Source of the DNA: Clostridia bacterium | GTDB lineage: Bacteria; Bacillota; Clostridia; Oscillospirales; Acutalibacteraceae | Length of the DNA stretch: 33,101 nucleotides | Reading direction: 5' to 3' | NCBI GenBank assembly: GCA_017416485.1 | Contig: JAFQCH010000046.1 | Span: forward strand, 32,001-65,101 | Part shown: piece by piece, positions 14,959-22,159 of the stretch | Position numbering within the stretch: position 1 is the stretch's first letter | Layout: each line of letters opens with the position of its first letter | The notes under the pieces: generated by a model | Database searches by the model: none | Seen by the model: only the letters and a program-made list of their open reading frames with translations | Told to the model about the DNA's origin: nothing | Position numbers and translations under genes: made by a program

Positions 14959-16203
14959 TCACTCTGCTTTTTCTTTGCCGAGCGAGCAAAGAAGCAGCCA
15001 AAGGGAAGAAAAGAAGCCGAGTTTTTCCACTTCCTTATCAGCCACAAGCGGAATTTCCGCAATCACTTCCTCAGCCGCAAATACGGTGAGTGTTCCGAGT
15101 TGCTGTCCTTTTTCCACGGGGGCTTCAATTTCACTGACGAGTTCCACCTTTTGTGTCACGCTTTCGCTTGTGCCTTTTTTCAGCAAAACACCCTTCACAT
15201 CTTCTGCAAAAACAGGACGAATCGATCTTTCCTTGCCGTGCAGAACGGCAACCTCCGTAATCAGTGAATCATCCAACACGGGTGTATAATTCTCATAATT
15301 GGCAAAGCCCCAGTTGAGCATGGATTTTGCGGATTCAAAACGGTCGGAACTGTTTTCGGAACCCATCACCACGGCAATCAGATTCAGCCCGTTGCGTGTT
15401 GCACTTGCCGAAACGCAACAGCCTGCTTTTTCGGTGGTGCCTGTTTTTAATCCTGTTGCACCGTTGTAAAAACGAATGAGCTTGTTGGTGTTCACAATTT
15501 CCGTTTCACCGTTTCGCAAAGTATCCATCCATATTGTTGTGTAATCCGTGATAAACGGATACTGCAACAATGCCTGTGACATCAGTGCCACATCGTAAGC
15601 GGTGGTCAGATGATTGCTTGCGGTATCATCAAGCCCCGTGCAGTTTTCAAAGGTCGTGTTTGTCATCCCCAACTGTGCGGCTTTTTCATTCATCTGTTGC
15701 ACAAAGGCTTCGTCACTGCCCGCAATGTGTTCACCGAGTGCCGTGCAGGCATCGTTTGCACTGTAAACGGCAGTGGCTTTGAGCAGATCGTTTACAGTCA
15801 TGGTCTCTCCGGGTTCAAGCCAGATTTGTGATCCTCCGCGGGAAGCGGCAGTTTCACTGACCGTCACGCTGTCACCGAGTGCAATTTTGCCGCTGTCAAT
15901 GGCTTCGCAGATGAGAAGTAACGACATGATTTTGGTAACGGAAGCGGGGTATACCGCTTCGTTTTCATTGAGTGCAAGCAGAACTTTCCCTGAATCTGCA
16001 TCCATCAGCACGGCAGACTTGGCTTTGATCTGCTGTGTGAATTCCACGGCTTGTGCTTCCTGCGAATAGATCATGTTTTCATCGACTGCAAGTTCTTCTG
16101 TTTCAGTCATGTCTGCAACCGAGGTCTGATCCGCAAAAACGGGAACAATGCAACCAAACAGAATGCAAAGTGTCAGCAATAAAGCTGTGAATTTTTTCTT
16201 CAT
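14959..16203 (-). CDS. D-alanyl-D-alanine carboxypeptidase (DacF/PBP5 type)
   Basis: 414 residues with a clear N-terminal signal peptide (basic MKKK, hydrophobic core, cleavage near VFA-D at residue 24). The serine-peptidase S11 motifs are complete: S88-V-T-K91 (nucleophile and base), S148-A-N150, and K253-T-G255. The second domain and a weakly hydrophobic C-terminal stretch (LGFFSSLWLLLCSLG) match the membrane-associated tail of DacF/DacA proteins. It trims the terminal D-alanine from peptidoglycan pentapeptides outside the membrane. GGAGGG precedes the ATG at 16203. It is divergent from mtaB across a 132-base spacer and is followed after 65 bases by nagB, which has its own promoter. Confidence 0.94.
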   Translation of the reverse strand: MKKKFTALLLTLCILFGCIVPVFADQTSVADMTETEELAVDENMIYSQEAQAVEFTQQIKAKSAVLMDADSGKVLLALNENEAVYPASVTKIMSLLLICEAIDSGKIALGDSVTVSETAASRGGSQIWLEPGETMTVNDLLKATAVYSANDACTALGEHIAGSDEAFVQQMNEKAAQLGMTNTTFENCTGLDDTASNHLTTAYDVALMSQALLQYPFITDYTTIWMDTLRNGETEIVNTNKLIRFYNGATGLKTGTTEKAGCCVSASATRNGLNLIAVVMGSENSSDRFESAKSMLNWGFANYENYTPVLDDSLITEVAVLHGKERSIRPVFAEDVKGVLLKKGTSESVTQKVELVSEIEAPVEKGQQLGTLTVFAAEEVIAEIPLVADKEVEKLGFFSSLWLLLCSLGKEKAE

Positions 16204-16270
16204 AATACCCTCCGGACAAAATTATTCAATCAATTCTATTCACCTGTACAATAAAAAATACCGCTTCGGA

Positions 16271-16299
16271 TTGATTTGCAGTGAAAAGTGTTGTATAAT
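16271..16299 (+). promoter_or_regulatory. Promoter of mtaB
   Basis: TTGATT (16271-16276), 17-bp spacer, TATAAT (16294-16299). A second overlapping TATAAT follows at 16299-16304. The start codon is 36 bases past the first -10 box. Confidence 0.78.
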
Positions 16300-16335
16300 A
16301 TAATCCTTATTTATTACACGTATGTGGTGAACAAC

Positions 16336-17610
16336 ATGAATGTCCGTTTTTATACTTTAGGTTGCAAAGTCAATCAATATGAATCCGAGCAAATACGCTG
16401 TTTGCTTGCAAAATCCCCGTTGGCAGACACCGATGTCGATATTTATATCGTCAATTCCTGTACCGTAACGGCGGAAAGTTCCCGCAAAACGAGGCAGGCT
16501 CTCAATCGTATCCGCAAAGACAATCCAGACTCCGTGCTGGTTCTGACGGGCTGTTATCCGCAGGCATTCCCCGAAGAAGCCGCACAAACGGTTGCCGACA
16601 TTGTATCGGGAAATCGTTCCAATATAAAAATTGTTGAATTGATTTTCTCGTTTTTGCAGACGGGAAAAAGAGTGATCGCTGTTGAAGATCACGAAAAAAA
16701 TGAAACATATACCGAATTTGCAATTGATGACTTTTCGGGGCACACAAGAGCTTTTATAAAGATTCAGGATGGCTGTAACCGTTTTTGTTCTTATTGCATT
16801 ATTCCTTATGCACGAGGCAGATCCCGTTCGAGAAAATTGGAAGATATTGAAGCGGAATTGAAAACACTCGCATCAAAAGGCTACAGGGAAGTGGTGCTGA
16901 CAGGGATTGACCTTTCCGTTTACGGGGCAGACATCGGCTGTGATCTTGCCGATGCGGTCACGCTTGCACAAAGCATTGACGGCATTGACCGCATCCGTTT
17001 AGGTTCTCTTGAACCCGATAAAATGACGGGGATGCAGTTATCCCGTTTTGCGGCTTGCGATAAATTCTGTCCGCAGTTCCATTTGTCTTTGCAAAGCGGC
17101 AGTGATGCCGTTCTGAAACGCATGAACCGCCATTATACGAGTGCGGAATATGCAAATCTTTGTGAACAGATTCGCACGCAGTTTGCGGATGCCGTCATCA
17201 CAACGGACATCATTACGGGATTCCCCGGTGAAACCGAAGAAGATTTCCGTCAGACCATCGATTTTGTCAAACAGATCGGTTTTGAAAAGGTGCATGTTTT
17301 TCCCTTTTCGGAACGAAGCGGAACAAGAGCCGTGCAGTTTGACGGCAGGGTAGAGAAAAAAATACGCGAAGCTCGTGCAAGGGAATTAACGCAGGTATGT
17401 AACAAAATCCGTCAGCAGTTTCTGCTTTCGCAAATCGGCAAAACCGTTGAAGTGCTTTTTGAAACGCCGAAAAACGGCATCCAACAGGGCTTTACCGCCA
17501 ATTACACCCCCGTGCAGGTTGTCGGAAGAGAAAACTTATGCGGCAAAGCCTTGCCTGTTCGCATAACCGCGGCAGACGAAGACAATTGTGTTGCAGAATT
17601 GGCAGAATAA
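16336..17610 (+). CDS. mtaB: tRNA t6A37 methylthiotransferase MtaB
   Basis: 424 residues from ATG 16336; the first strand 'VRFYTLGCKVNQYESEQI' is the family's standard N-terminus, so an upstream TTG at 16288 is rejected. Only a weak GGTGA lies before the ATG. The N-terminal UPF0004 domain supplies the second cluster with C10, C42 (NSC) and C73 (TGCYPQ). The radical SAM motif is C147-x3-C151-x2-C154 in 'DGCNRFCSYC', followed by 'PYARGRSRSR'. A TRAM-like beta domain closes the protein. The enzyme adds a methylthio group to N6-threonylcarbamoyladenosine 37 of tRNAs reading ANN codons. The 'CKVNQYE' variant marks MtaB rather than MiaB or RimO. Confidence 0.95.
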   Translation: MNVRFYTLGCKVNQYESEQIRCLLAKSPLADTDVDIYIVNSCTVTAESSRKTRQALNRIRKDNPDSVLVLTGCYPQAFPEEAAQTVADIVSGNRSNIKIVELIFSFLQTGKRVIAVEDHEKNETYTEFAIDDFSGHTRAFIKIQDGCNRFCSYCIIPYARGRSRSRKLEDIEAELKTLASKGYREVVLTGIDLSVYGADIGCDLADAVTLAQSIDGIDRIRLGSLEPDKMTGMQLSRFAACDKFCPQFHLSLQSGSDAVLKRMNRHYTSAEYANLCEQIRTQFADAVITTDIITGFPGETEEDFRQTIDFVKQIGFEKVHVFPFSERSGTRAVQFDGRVEKKIREARARELTQVCNKIRQQFLLSQIGKTVEVLFETPKNGIQQGFTANYTPVQVVGRENLCGKALPVRITAADEDNCVAELAE

Positions 17611-17655
17611 AAAATACAAAAATTATGTTATTTTGGAAAACAGGAGTGTTATAAG

Positions 17656-18084
17656 ATGAAGAAGAATTATATTGTTTTGAGCATTGCTGTTGTTTTAATC
17701 GGATTTGTTATTTTCTGTTTCTGTCACAAAAATGATATTAGTCAAGAACAATATATCAAGGATGAAAGCAATTACATCACCGTAACGGGTACTGTATCCT
17801 ATCTTTCGTTTAATGATGATCGAACAGTGTTGCATATTGCTCTTACTGATTTAAGTGAAAAACTTGACGACAACGCATTTAAAGTCTTCGGTGAGAATTT
17901 AAAAGTATTGCAACAGAAAAATATTGAACAAAAATTATCAGTCGGAATGAATGTGTCCATTACAACAGCACCGAAATATTTTGGTGACGGATATGTTTTT
18001 CCCGTTGCTGCGCTTGTTGTTGATGGGGATGAATTGTTGGATTTTGAAACAGGACTGAAAAATATCAGAGAGCAGGACGAATAA
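17656..18084 (+). CDS. Small membrane-anchored protein, unknown function
   Basis: 142 residues; AGGAG at 17642-17646 precedes the ATG by about 10 bases. Residues 5-23 form one hydrophobic helix (YIVLSIAVVLIGFVIFCFC) followed by a soluble, probably extracytoplasmic part. That part has a beta-like pattern: 'YITVTGTVSYLSF', 'TVLHIALTDL', 'VGMNVSITTAP'. The 'V-x-G-T-V' start and the 'G-M-x-V' turn suggest an OB-like or small beta-barrel fold, but no family is recognised. It lies 45 bases after mtaB, is AT-richer than mtaB, and ends before a bidirectional terminator, so it may be read from the mtaB promoter. Confidence 0.68.
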   Translation: MKKNYIVLSIAVVLIGFVIFCFCHKNDISQEQYIKDESNYITVTGTVSYLSFNDDRTVLHIALTDLSEKLDDNAFKVFGENLKVLQQKNIEQKLSVGMNVSITTAPKYFGDGYVFPVAALVVDGDELLDFETGLKNIREQDE

Positions 18085-18127
18085 AAAAAGGAACCTCACA
18101 AGAAATTATCTTTCAATAGTAAAATAA

Positions 18128-18159
18128 AAATCACCATAACGCTCGCGTTATGGTGATTT
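18128..18159. terminator. Bidirectional terminator between the 17656 gene and 6S RNA
   Basis: Perfect 14-bp stem AAATCACCATAACG (18128-18141) / CGTTATGGTGATTT (18146-18159) with loop CTCG. T-rich tails exist on both strands, so it serves the plus-strand gene and the minus-strand 6S RNA. Confidence 0.88.
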
Positions 18160-18164
18160 CTTTT

Positions 18165-18358
18165 GCATAAGTGCCCCACATTGCCGTCGTGCGGTAATTC
18201 TAACCTGCAATAATAGCAGGTTGGGTGCCGCCCGTCTGTTTCACGCTTCCTTCATCCGATTTGCATCGGGAGGCCTGCAATCCGCAGCCGGAGTCAAGCT
18301 CCCTAAATTATGAGTGTTGGGTTAGTATTGACCGCAACTACTCGAACAACGCAGGGTG
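18165..18358 (-). ncRNA. ssrS: 6S RNA (RNA polymerase regulator)
   Basis: No ORF fits this 190-base minus-strand stretch, but it has the 6S layout. The 5' arm begins CCCTGCGTTGTTCG (18356 downwards) and the 3' arm has CGACGGCAATGTGGGG (near 18188-18173); these pair extensively with wobbles. The 3' half carries the characteristic GGGCGGCACCCAACCTGC and GCAGGTTAGAATTACCGC hairpin. A 'CAATACTAACCC' segment lies on the 5' side of the central region. 6S RNA mimics an open promoter and sequesters sigma-70/A-type RNA polymerase in stationary phase. A strong terminator follows at 18159-18128. The ends are approximate. The identification is by recalled consensus and pairing, not by a covariance search. 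Confidence 0.8.
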
Positions 18359-18371
18359 AAAAGCATATATT

Positions 18372-18677
18372 TTATTCTTCTTCGTCAATATCGTAGAACT
18401 CGGAGAGTCTTTCGATGAACAGTTCTTCGATGGCATCGTATGTGTCATCATCGTCGATCTGCGACAGGAACGCATCGCCGTTTTCGTCGAGTGTGGATTC
18501 GAGAATGATCAATTCGATGTTGCTGACGGCATCATCGTCCTCCTCTTCGTCGGCGGGCACAACGGCAACATACTCTTTGCCGTCATCGGTATACAGTCTG
18601 TCCAGAACTTCAAAAACATATTCGTCACCGTTTTCATCGGAAACGGAAATAAATTCGGGATTGTAATTTTCGTCCAA
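18372..18677 (-). CDS. DUF1292 (YrzB-family) protein
   Basis: A very acidic small protein, 101 residues from the TTG at 18677. A GTG at 18686 is possible (104 residues), but it lies inside the ribosome site AGAGGTG (18690-18684), which is spaced 6 bases from the TTG. The DUF1292 pattern is 'FISVSDENGDEYVFEVLDRLYTDDG' near the N-terminus, then 'EYVAVVPADEEE' and a C-terminal acidic tail. Members are common in Firmicutes, usually near tRNA-modification or Holliday-junction resolvase genes, and have no established function. It has its own promoter (18730-18701), and its stop lies 14 bases before the 6S RNA. Confidence 0.85.
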   Translation of the reverse strand: MDENYNPEFISVSDENGDEYVFEVLDRLYTDDGKEYVAVVPADEEEDDDAVSNIELIILESTLDENGDAFLSQIDDDDTYDAIEELFIERLSEFYDIDEEE

Positions 18678-18700
18678 TTCTTTCACCTCTTGTTGTTTCT

Positions 18701-18730
18701 ATTTTAACACAATATTGCGTTTGTTGTCAA
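18701..18730 (-). promoter_or_regulatory. Promoter of the DUF1292 gene
   Basis: On the minus strand TTGACA (18730-18725), an 18-bp spacer and TAAAAT (18706-18701), about 25 bases before the start. Confidence 0.7.
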
Positions 18731-18767
18731 TTCCAAATACTGTATTGTATGCACGATTAAGTGCAGT

Positions 18768-19628
18768 TTATTCGGAAAATACTGCTTCCCATGTGAAGTT
18801 GAAAACTTCATCGGCGGGCAGACTCTGAATGGCAACCTTCTGCGAGAAGTCTGCCACTTTGTTTGTGTCGTCATTGACACCGCACCAGGGTTCAATGCAA
18901 ACATACGGTGCTGCGGGCTTTGCCCAGATGCCGAGATAGGGTGCATTTCCGAGGTTGAAAGTGACCGTGCGGTCGTGCTTGTCACTGCACAGTGTTACTT
19001 TTTCGGACTTGATGCCGCTGAGAATGAGTGCATCTTCGTTGAAAATATCTTTTGTGATCACAATATCCGTTTCGTCATTGAGCACGGGATTGCGATCGGG
19101 AAGACGCAGCGAATGCACAAGGTCAATTTTTTCGGTGGAAAGCGTTTCTTTTTCGTCAAAGCGGAGAATATCACCGATTTCGCAGTTGAATGCGGGATGT
19201 GCACCGAGAGAGAAGTACATGGTATTTTCATTTTTATTGACAACATCATGCGAAACACGCAGGGTGTTGTCTTCAATTGTATAAGTCACAATCAGGTCAA
19301 AATCAAAAGGATAAATGGCTTTTGTTGCACTGTTTTCGCTGAGAATGAAAGTCATTGTATCCGAATCCTTGGAAAGCAGGGTAAAATCGGATTTTCTTGC
19401 AAAACCGTGTTTGGGCATGGTGTAGTCGGTGCCGTCGAGTGTATAGGTATCGTCAATCAGTCTGCCGACAATGGGAAAAAGAATCGGTGCCTGACCGTAC
19501 CAGACGGATTCATCACCCTGCCAGATGTATTCAAAGCCTGTTTTCTTGGAAACAACGCTTGTCAGCTCCGCGCCGTGTTCTTTTACGCCAACGCGGATAA
19601 AGTCATTTTCAATGTAATGTACTGCCAT
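18768..19628 (-). CDS. Aldose 1-epimerase (LacX-like) family protein
   Basis: 286 residues from ATG 19628, chosen because AAAGGA is then spaced 8 bases; the ATG at 19637 abuts that site. It has the galactose-mutarotase supersandwich pattern. 'MPKHGFARKSDF' carries H74 and 'YFSLGAHPAFNC' carries H144, the histidine pair of the family, and 'RLIDDTYTLDG' precedes them. The LacX subgroup is shorter than GalM and often of unknown sugar specificity. It interconverts the anomers of an aldose or phosphosugar in the cytoplasm. It is the last gene of the acn-icd-rex run, 15 bases after the preceding gene. Its link to the citrate enzymes is not obvious. Confidence 0.86.
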   Translation of the reverse strand: MAVHYIENDFIRVGVKEHGAELTSVVSKKTGFEYIWQGDESVWYGQAPILFPIVGRLIDDTYTLDGTDYTMPKHGFARKSDFTLLSKDSDTMTFILSENSATKAIYPFDFDLIVTYTIEDNTLRVSHDVVNKNENTMYFSLGAHPAFNCEIGDILRFDEKETLSTEKIDLVHSLRLPDRNPVLNDETDIVITKDIFNEDALILSGIKSEKVTLCSDKHDRTVTFNLGNAPYLGIWAKPAAPYVCIEPWCGVNDDTNKVADFSQKVAIQSLPADEVFNFTWEAVFSE

Positions 19629-19643
19629 GGTAAACATCCTTTC

Positions 19644-20318
19644 TTATTGTAATAAATATATGCCCGAGGGTAAAACCACAAAGCAATCTTGATTGATCTG
19701 CAGATATTGCAGAACCGGTTCTTCAAATGCCTGATACGGCGTGACCGAGAAATCCTGCAAGGAAACGGAAAGAACACATTTGCTGGTCTTGCTGCACACA
19801 AACAAAGAATCCTTGGTTGCAAAAACGCAAAATGGGGTAGCAAAGGAAGTATTTACGGTATTGCCCAGCCGCATATCAATACGGTATTTGTCGCAATGAT
19901 AACGCACCACCGCATTTGCATCGGGCACCGCAAACCAAAGGTATGTTCCGTCATAAGCAAGACTGCGCACAGCATTTCCGTTGTATTGCAATCTTTCCGC
20001 ATGCAGTAACTCGCCGTCGTCGGCAAAAATGCCGATCTCGCCGCCGGGATACACAATGCACACTCTGCCGTCTTTAAGCCTCTGTGCTTCGCAGGAAATG
20101 TAGTCATCTAAACTTGACGTGATTTTAGCAAAGGACGGACCGAATTTGGTCATCAGATAGGCATTTTTGGTAACCGTGGCAATGGACTGCGATTTTGCAT
20201 CAAAGCTGTAAAAGGACACTTTGTATTGTCCGTCGGGTGTCAGTTCTTTGAGCACAAACAGAATGCCTTGCTGATAAGCAATCAGGTCAATCACTTTTTT
20301 GCCGATAATTTTAATCAT
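19644..20318 (-). CDS. Hypothetical beta-propeller-like protein
   Basis: 224 residues; AGAGGA precedes the ATG at 20318 by 7 bases. No signal peptide and no membrane helix. The sequence consists almost wholly of short strands in a repeating pattern: 'VIDLIAYQQGILFVLKEL', 'YKVSFYSFDAKSQSIATV', 'GRVCIVYPGGEIGIFADDGEL', 'VRSLAYDGTYLWFAVPDANAVVRY', 'PFCVFATKDSLFVCSKTSKCVLSV'. The pattern is like NHL or WD-type propeller blades, perhaps four or five. I do not recognise a family. It lies between rex (13 bases upstream) and the aldose epimerase (15 bases downstream), so it is co-transcribed with them. Function unknown. Confidence 0.75.
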   Translation of the reverse strand: MIKIIGKKVIDLIAYQQGILFVLKELTPDGQYKVSFYSFDAKSQSIATVTKNAYLMTKFGPSFAKITSSLDDYISCEAQRLKDGRVCIVYPGGEIGIFADDGELLHAERLQYNGNAVRSLAYDGTYLWFAVPDANAVVRYHCDKYRIDMRLGNTVNTSFATPFCVFATKDSLFVCSKTSKCVLSVSLQDFSVTPYQAFEEPVLQYLQINQDCFVVLPSGIYLLQ

Positions 20319-20331
20319 AACGAATCCTCTG

Positions 20332-20967
20332 TCACAGACTGCACTTCATCTGATAGGAAAGGGTCATCAAGCTGTCGCTGAGATGCACGTTTTCAACAAT
20401 GGCATCGGGATGGTCCTTGGAAATATCATAATGTGTGAAATTCCAGAACGAATGAATGCCAAGCGAGGAAAGCCGTGTAACCAGTTCTTTTGCACTGTCG
20501 TCGGGAACACAAAGAATGGCTGCCTGCGGTTTGTGCAACCTGCAGAAATCATTCAGATTGTCCATGGATCGAATGGGCAGATCTTTGATTTTCAGTCCCG
20601 AAAACAGGGAAGCGGCATCAAAAATGGCTGCCAGTTCAAAGCCGAGTGCTTCAAAGGGCATGTGCGTTGCAACGGCACGGCCGAGGTTACCTGCACCGAT
20701 AAGAATGATCTTGCATGTGTGGCCGATGCCGAGAATGCCTGCGATCTCGCTTTTTAAGTCTGAAATATTGTAGCCGTAGCCCTGCTGACCGAAGCCGCCG
20801 AAGCAGTTCAGATCCTGACGGATCTGCGATGCGGTCACACCCATTTTTTCGGACAATGCTTTGGATGAAATGCGGGAAATGCCCTCATTCTCAAGGTCAC
20901 GCAAAAAACGGTAGTAACGGGGCAGTCGGCGGATGACCGAGGGGGATATTTTAGCGGAATCCTTCAA
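20332..20967 (-). CDS. rex: Redox-sensing transcriptional repressor Rex
   Basis: 211 residues from TTG 20967, the start best served by AAAGGTG (6-base gap). The GTG at 20976 lies inside that ribosome site. The N-terminal winged helix reads 'VIRRLPRYYRFLRDL' then 'VTASQIRQDLNCFGGFGQQGYGY' (residues 44-66), the Rex DNA-binding signature. The Rossmann domain starts 'IILIGAGNLGRAVA' (G91-x-G-x-x-G96). Rex senses the NADH/NAD+ ratio and represses fermentation and respiratory genes when NAD+ is high. Here it is co-transcribed with aconitase and isocitrate dehydrogenase, which suggests that NADH-yielding citrate oxidation and its sensor are made together; autoregulation is possible. Confidence 0.96.
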   Translation of the reverse strand: MKDSAKISPSVIRRLPRYYRFLRDLENEGISRISSKALSEKMGVTASQIRQDLNCFGGFGQQGYGYNISDLKSEIAGILGIGHTCKIILIGAGNLGRAVATHMPFEALGFELAAIFDAASLFSGLKIKDLPIRSMDNLNDFCRLHKPQAAILCVPDDSAKELVTRLSSLGIHSFWNFTHYDISKDHPDAIVENVHLSDSLMTLSYQMKCSL

Positions 20968-20987
20968 AGGAATCACCTTTCTTTGTT

Positions 20988-22154
20988 TTATTGCAGGGAA
21001 GTCAGGGTCTGCATGACATAATTGCCGAATTCTTCACAGGTACAACCGTCTGCACGGCCTGTGATTTTCATTGCGGCATCGGGTGCCATACAGATGTCAA
21101 GTGCCTTTTCAAGACGGTCACTTTCTTCCTGTCTGCCGATGTGGGAAAGAAGCATAACGGCGGCACGAAGCATGGAACAGGGATCGGCATACTGCGCTCT
21201 GCCTTCTTTGACCATACGCGGAGCCGAGCCGTGAATGGCTTCGAACATCGCATACTGCTTGCCGAGGTTGGCACTGCCTGCCGTGCCGACACCGCCCTGG
21301 AATTCGGCGGCTTCGTCGGTAATGATGTCACCGTAAAGGTTTGGAAGAACAAAGACTTTGAAGTCTGTACGGCGTTTTTTGTCAATCAGCTTTGCGGTCA
21401 TGATATCAATATACCATTCATCGGTGATGATATCGGGATATTCTTTGCCGATTTCGCGGCAAAGGTTCAGGAATTTGCCGTCGGTGGTTTTGATGACGTT
21501 TGCTTTCTGAATAATGGAAACACGGTTCTTGCCGTTGCGCTTTGCATAATCGTAAGCAAGTCTTGCAACGCGTTCTGTGCCTTCGGTGGTGGTAACAACA
21601 AAGTCCATGGCAAGTTCACCCGTCACATGAACACCTTTGGAGCCGACTGCATAAGCACCTTCCGTGTTTTCACGGAAGAATGTCCAGTCAATGCCCTCTT
21701 CGGGCACTTTAACGGGACGCACATTTGCAAACAAGTCAAGAGCCTTTCTCATGGCAACATTTGCACTTTCGATATTGGGAAGTCCGTCACCTGCCTGCGG
21801 TGTGGTGGTCGGGCCTTTCAGAATTACATGGCATTTTTTGAGTTCTGCAAGCACATCATCGGGAATGGCTTTCATATGTGCAATGCGGTTTTCAATGGTC
21901 AGACCGTCAATCACACGGAACTCGATTTTGCCTGCTTCAACATCCTTTTTCAAAAGGAATTCAAGCACGCGTGCGGCTTCTTTAGTGATGATCGGGCCGA
22001 TGCCGTCGCCGCCGCAGACGCCGATTACGATGGTGTCAAGTGCTTCGTAATCCGTAAAATCCTTGACGGATTTGATGTTTTCGTTTCTTTCGAGCTGCTC
22101 TGCCAACAACTTTTTGAAGTGTTCGGCAGCGGCTTCAATTTCCTTTGTATACAT
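20988..22154 (-). CDS. icd: NAD(P)-dependent isocitrate dehydrogenase-type enzyme
   Basis: 388 residues; GGAAAGGA lies upstream of the ATG at 22154. Beta-decarboxylating dehydrogenase family: 'GGDGIGP' (48-54), substrate loop 'SANVAMRKALDLFANVRPVK' with S130, N132, R136 and R146, and 'FRENTEGAY'. K217 (QKANV), D250, D276 and D280 form the Lys-Asp metal site, and 'HGSAPR' (308-313) borders the cofactor site. The S-x-N-x-x-R substrate loop and the neighbouring aconitase favour isocitrate over isopropylmalate or tartrate. The N-terminus has about 35 extra residues compared with minimal family members. It makes 2-oxoglutarate, probably for glutamate synthesis through an incomplete TCA cycle. It starts 5 bases after the acn stop. 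Confidence 0.9.
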   Translation of the reverse strand: MYTKEIEAAAEHFKKLLAEQLERNENIKSVKDFTDYEALDTIVIGVCGGDGIGPIITKEAARVLEFLLKKDVEAGKIEFRVIDGLTIENRIAHMKAIPDDVLAELKKCHVILKGPTTTPQAGDGLPNIESANVAMRKALDLFANVRPVKVPEEGIDWTFFRENTEGAYAVGSKGVHVTGELAMDFVVTTTEGTERVARLAYDYAKRNGKNRVSIIQKANVIKTTDGKFLNLCREIGKEYPDIITDEWYIDIMTAKLIDKKRRTDFKVFVLPNLYGDIITDEAAEFQGGVGTAGSANLGKQYAMFEAIHGSAPRMVKEGRAQYADPCSMLRAAVMLLSHIGRQEESDRLEKALDICMAPDAAMKITGRADGCTCEEFGNYVMQTLTSLQ

Positions 22155-22159
22155 AAATT

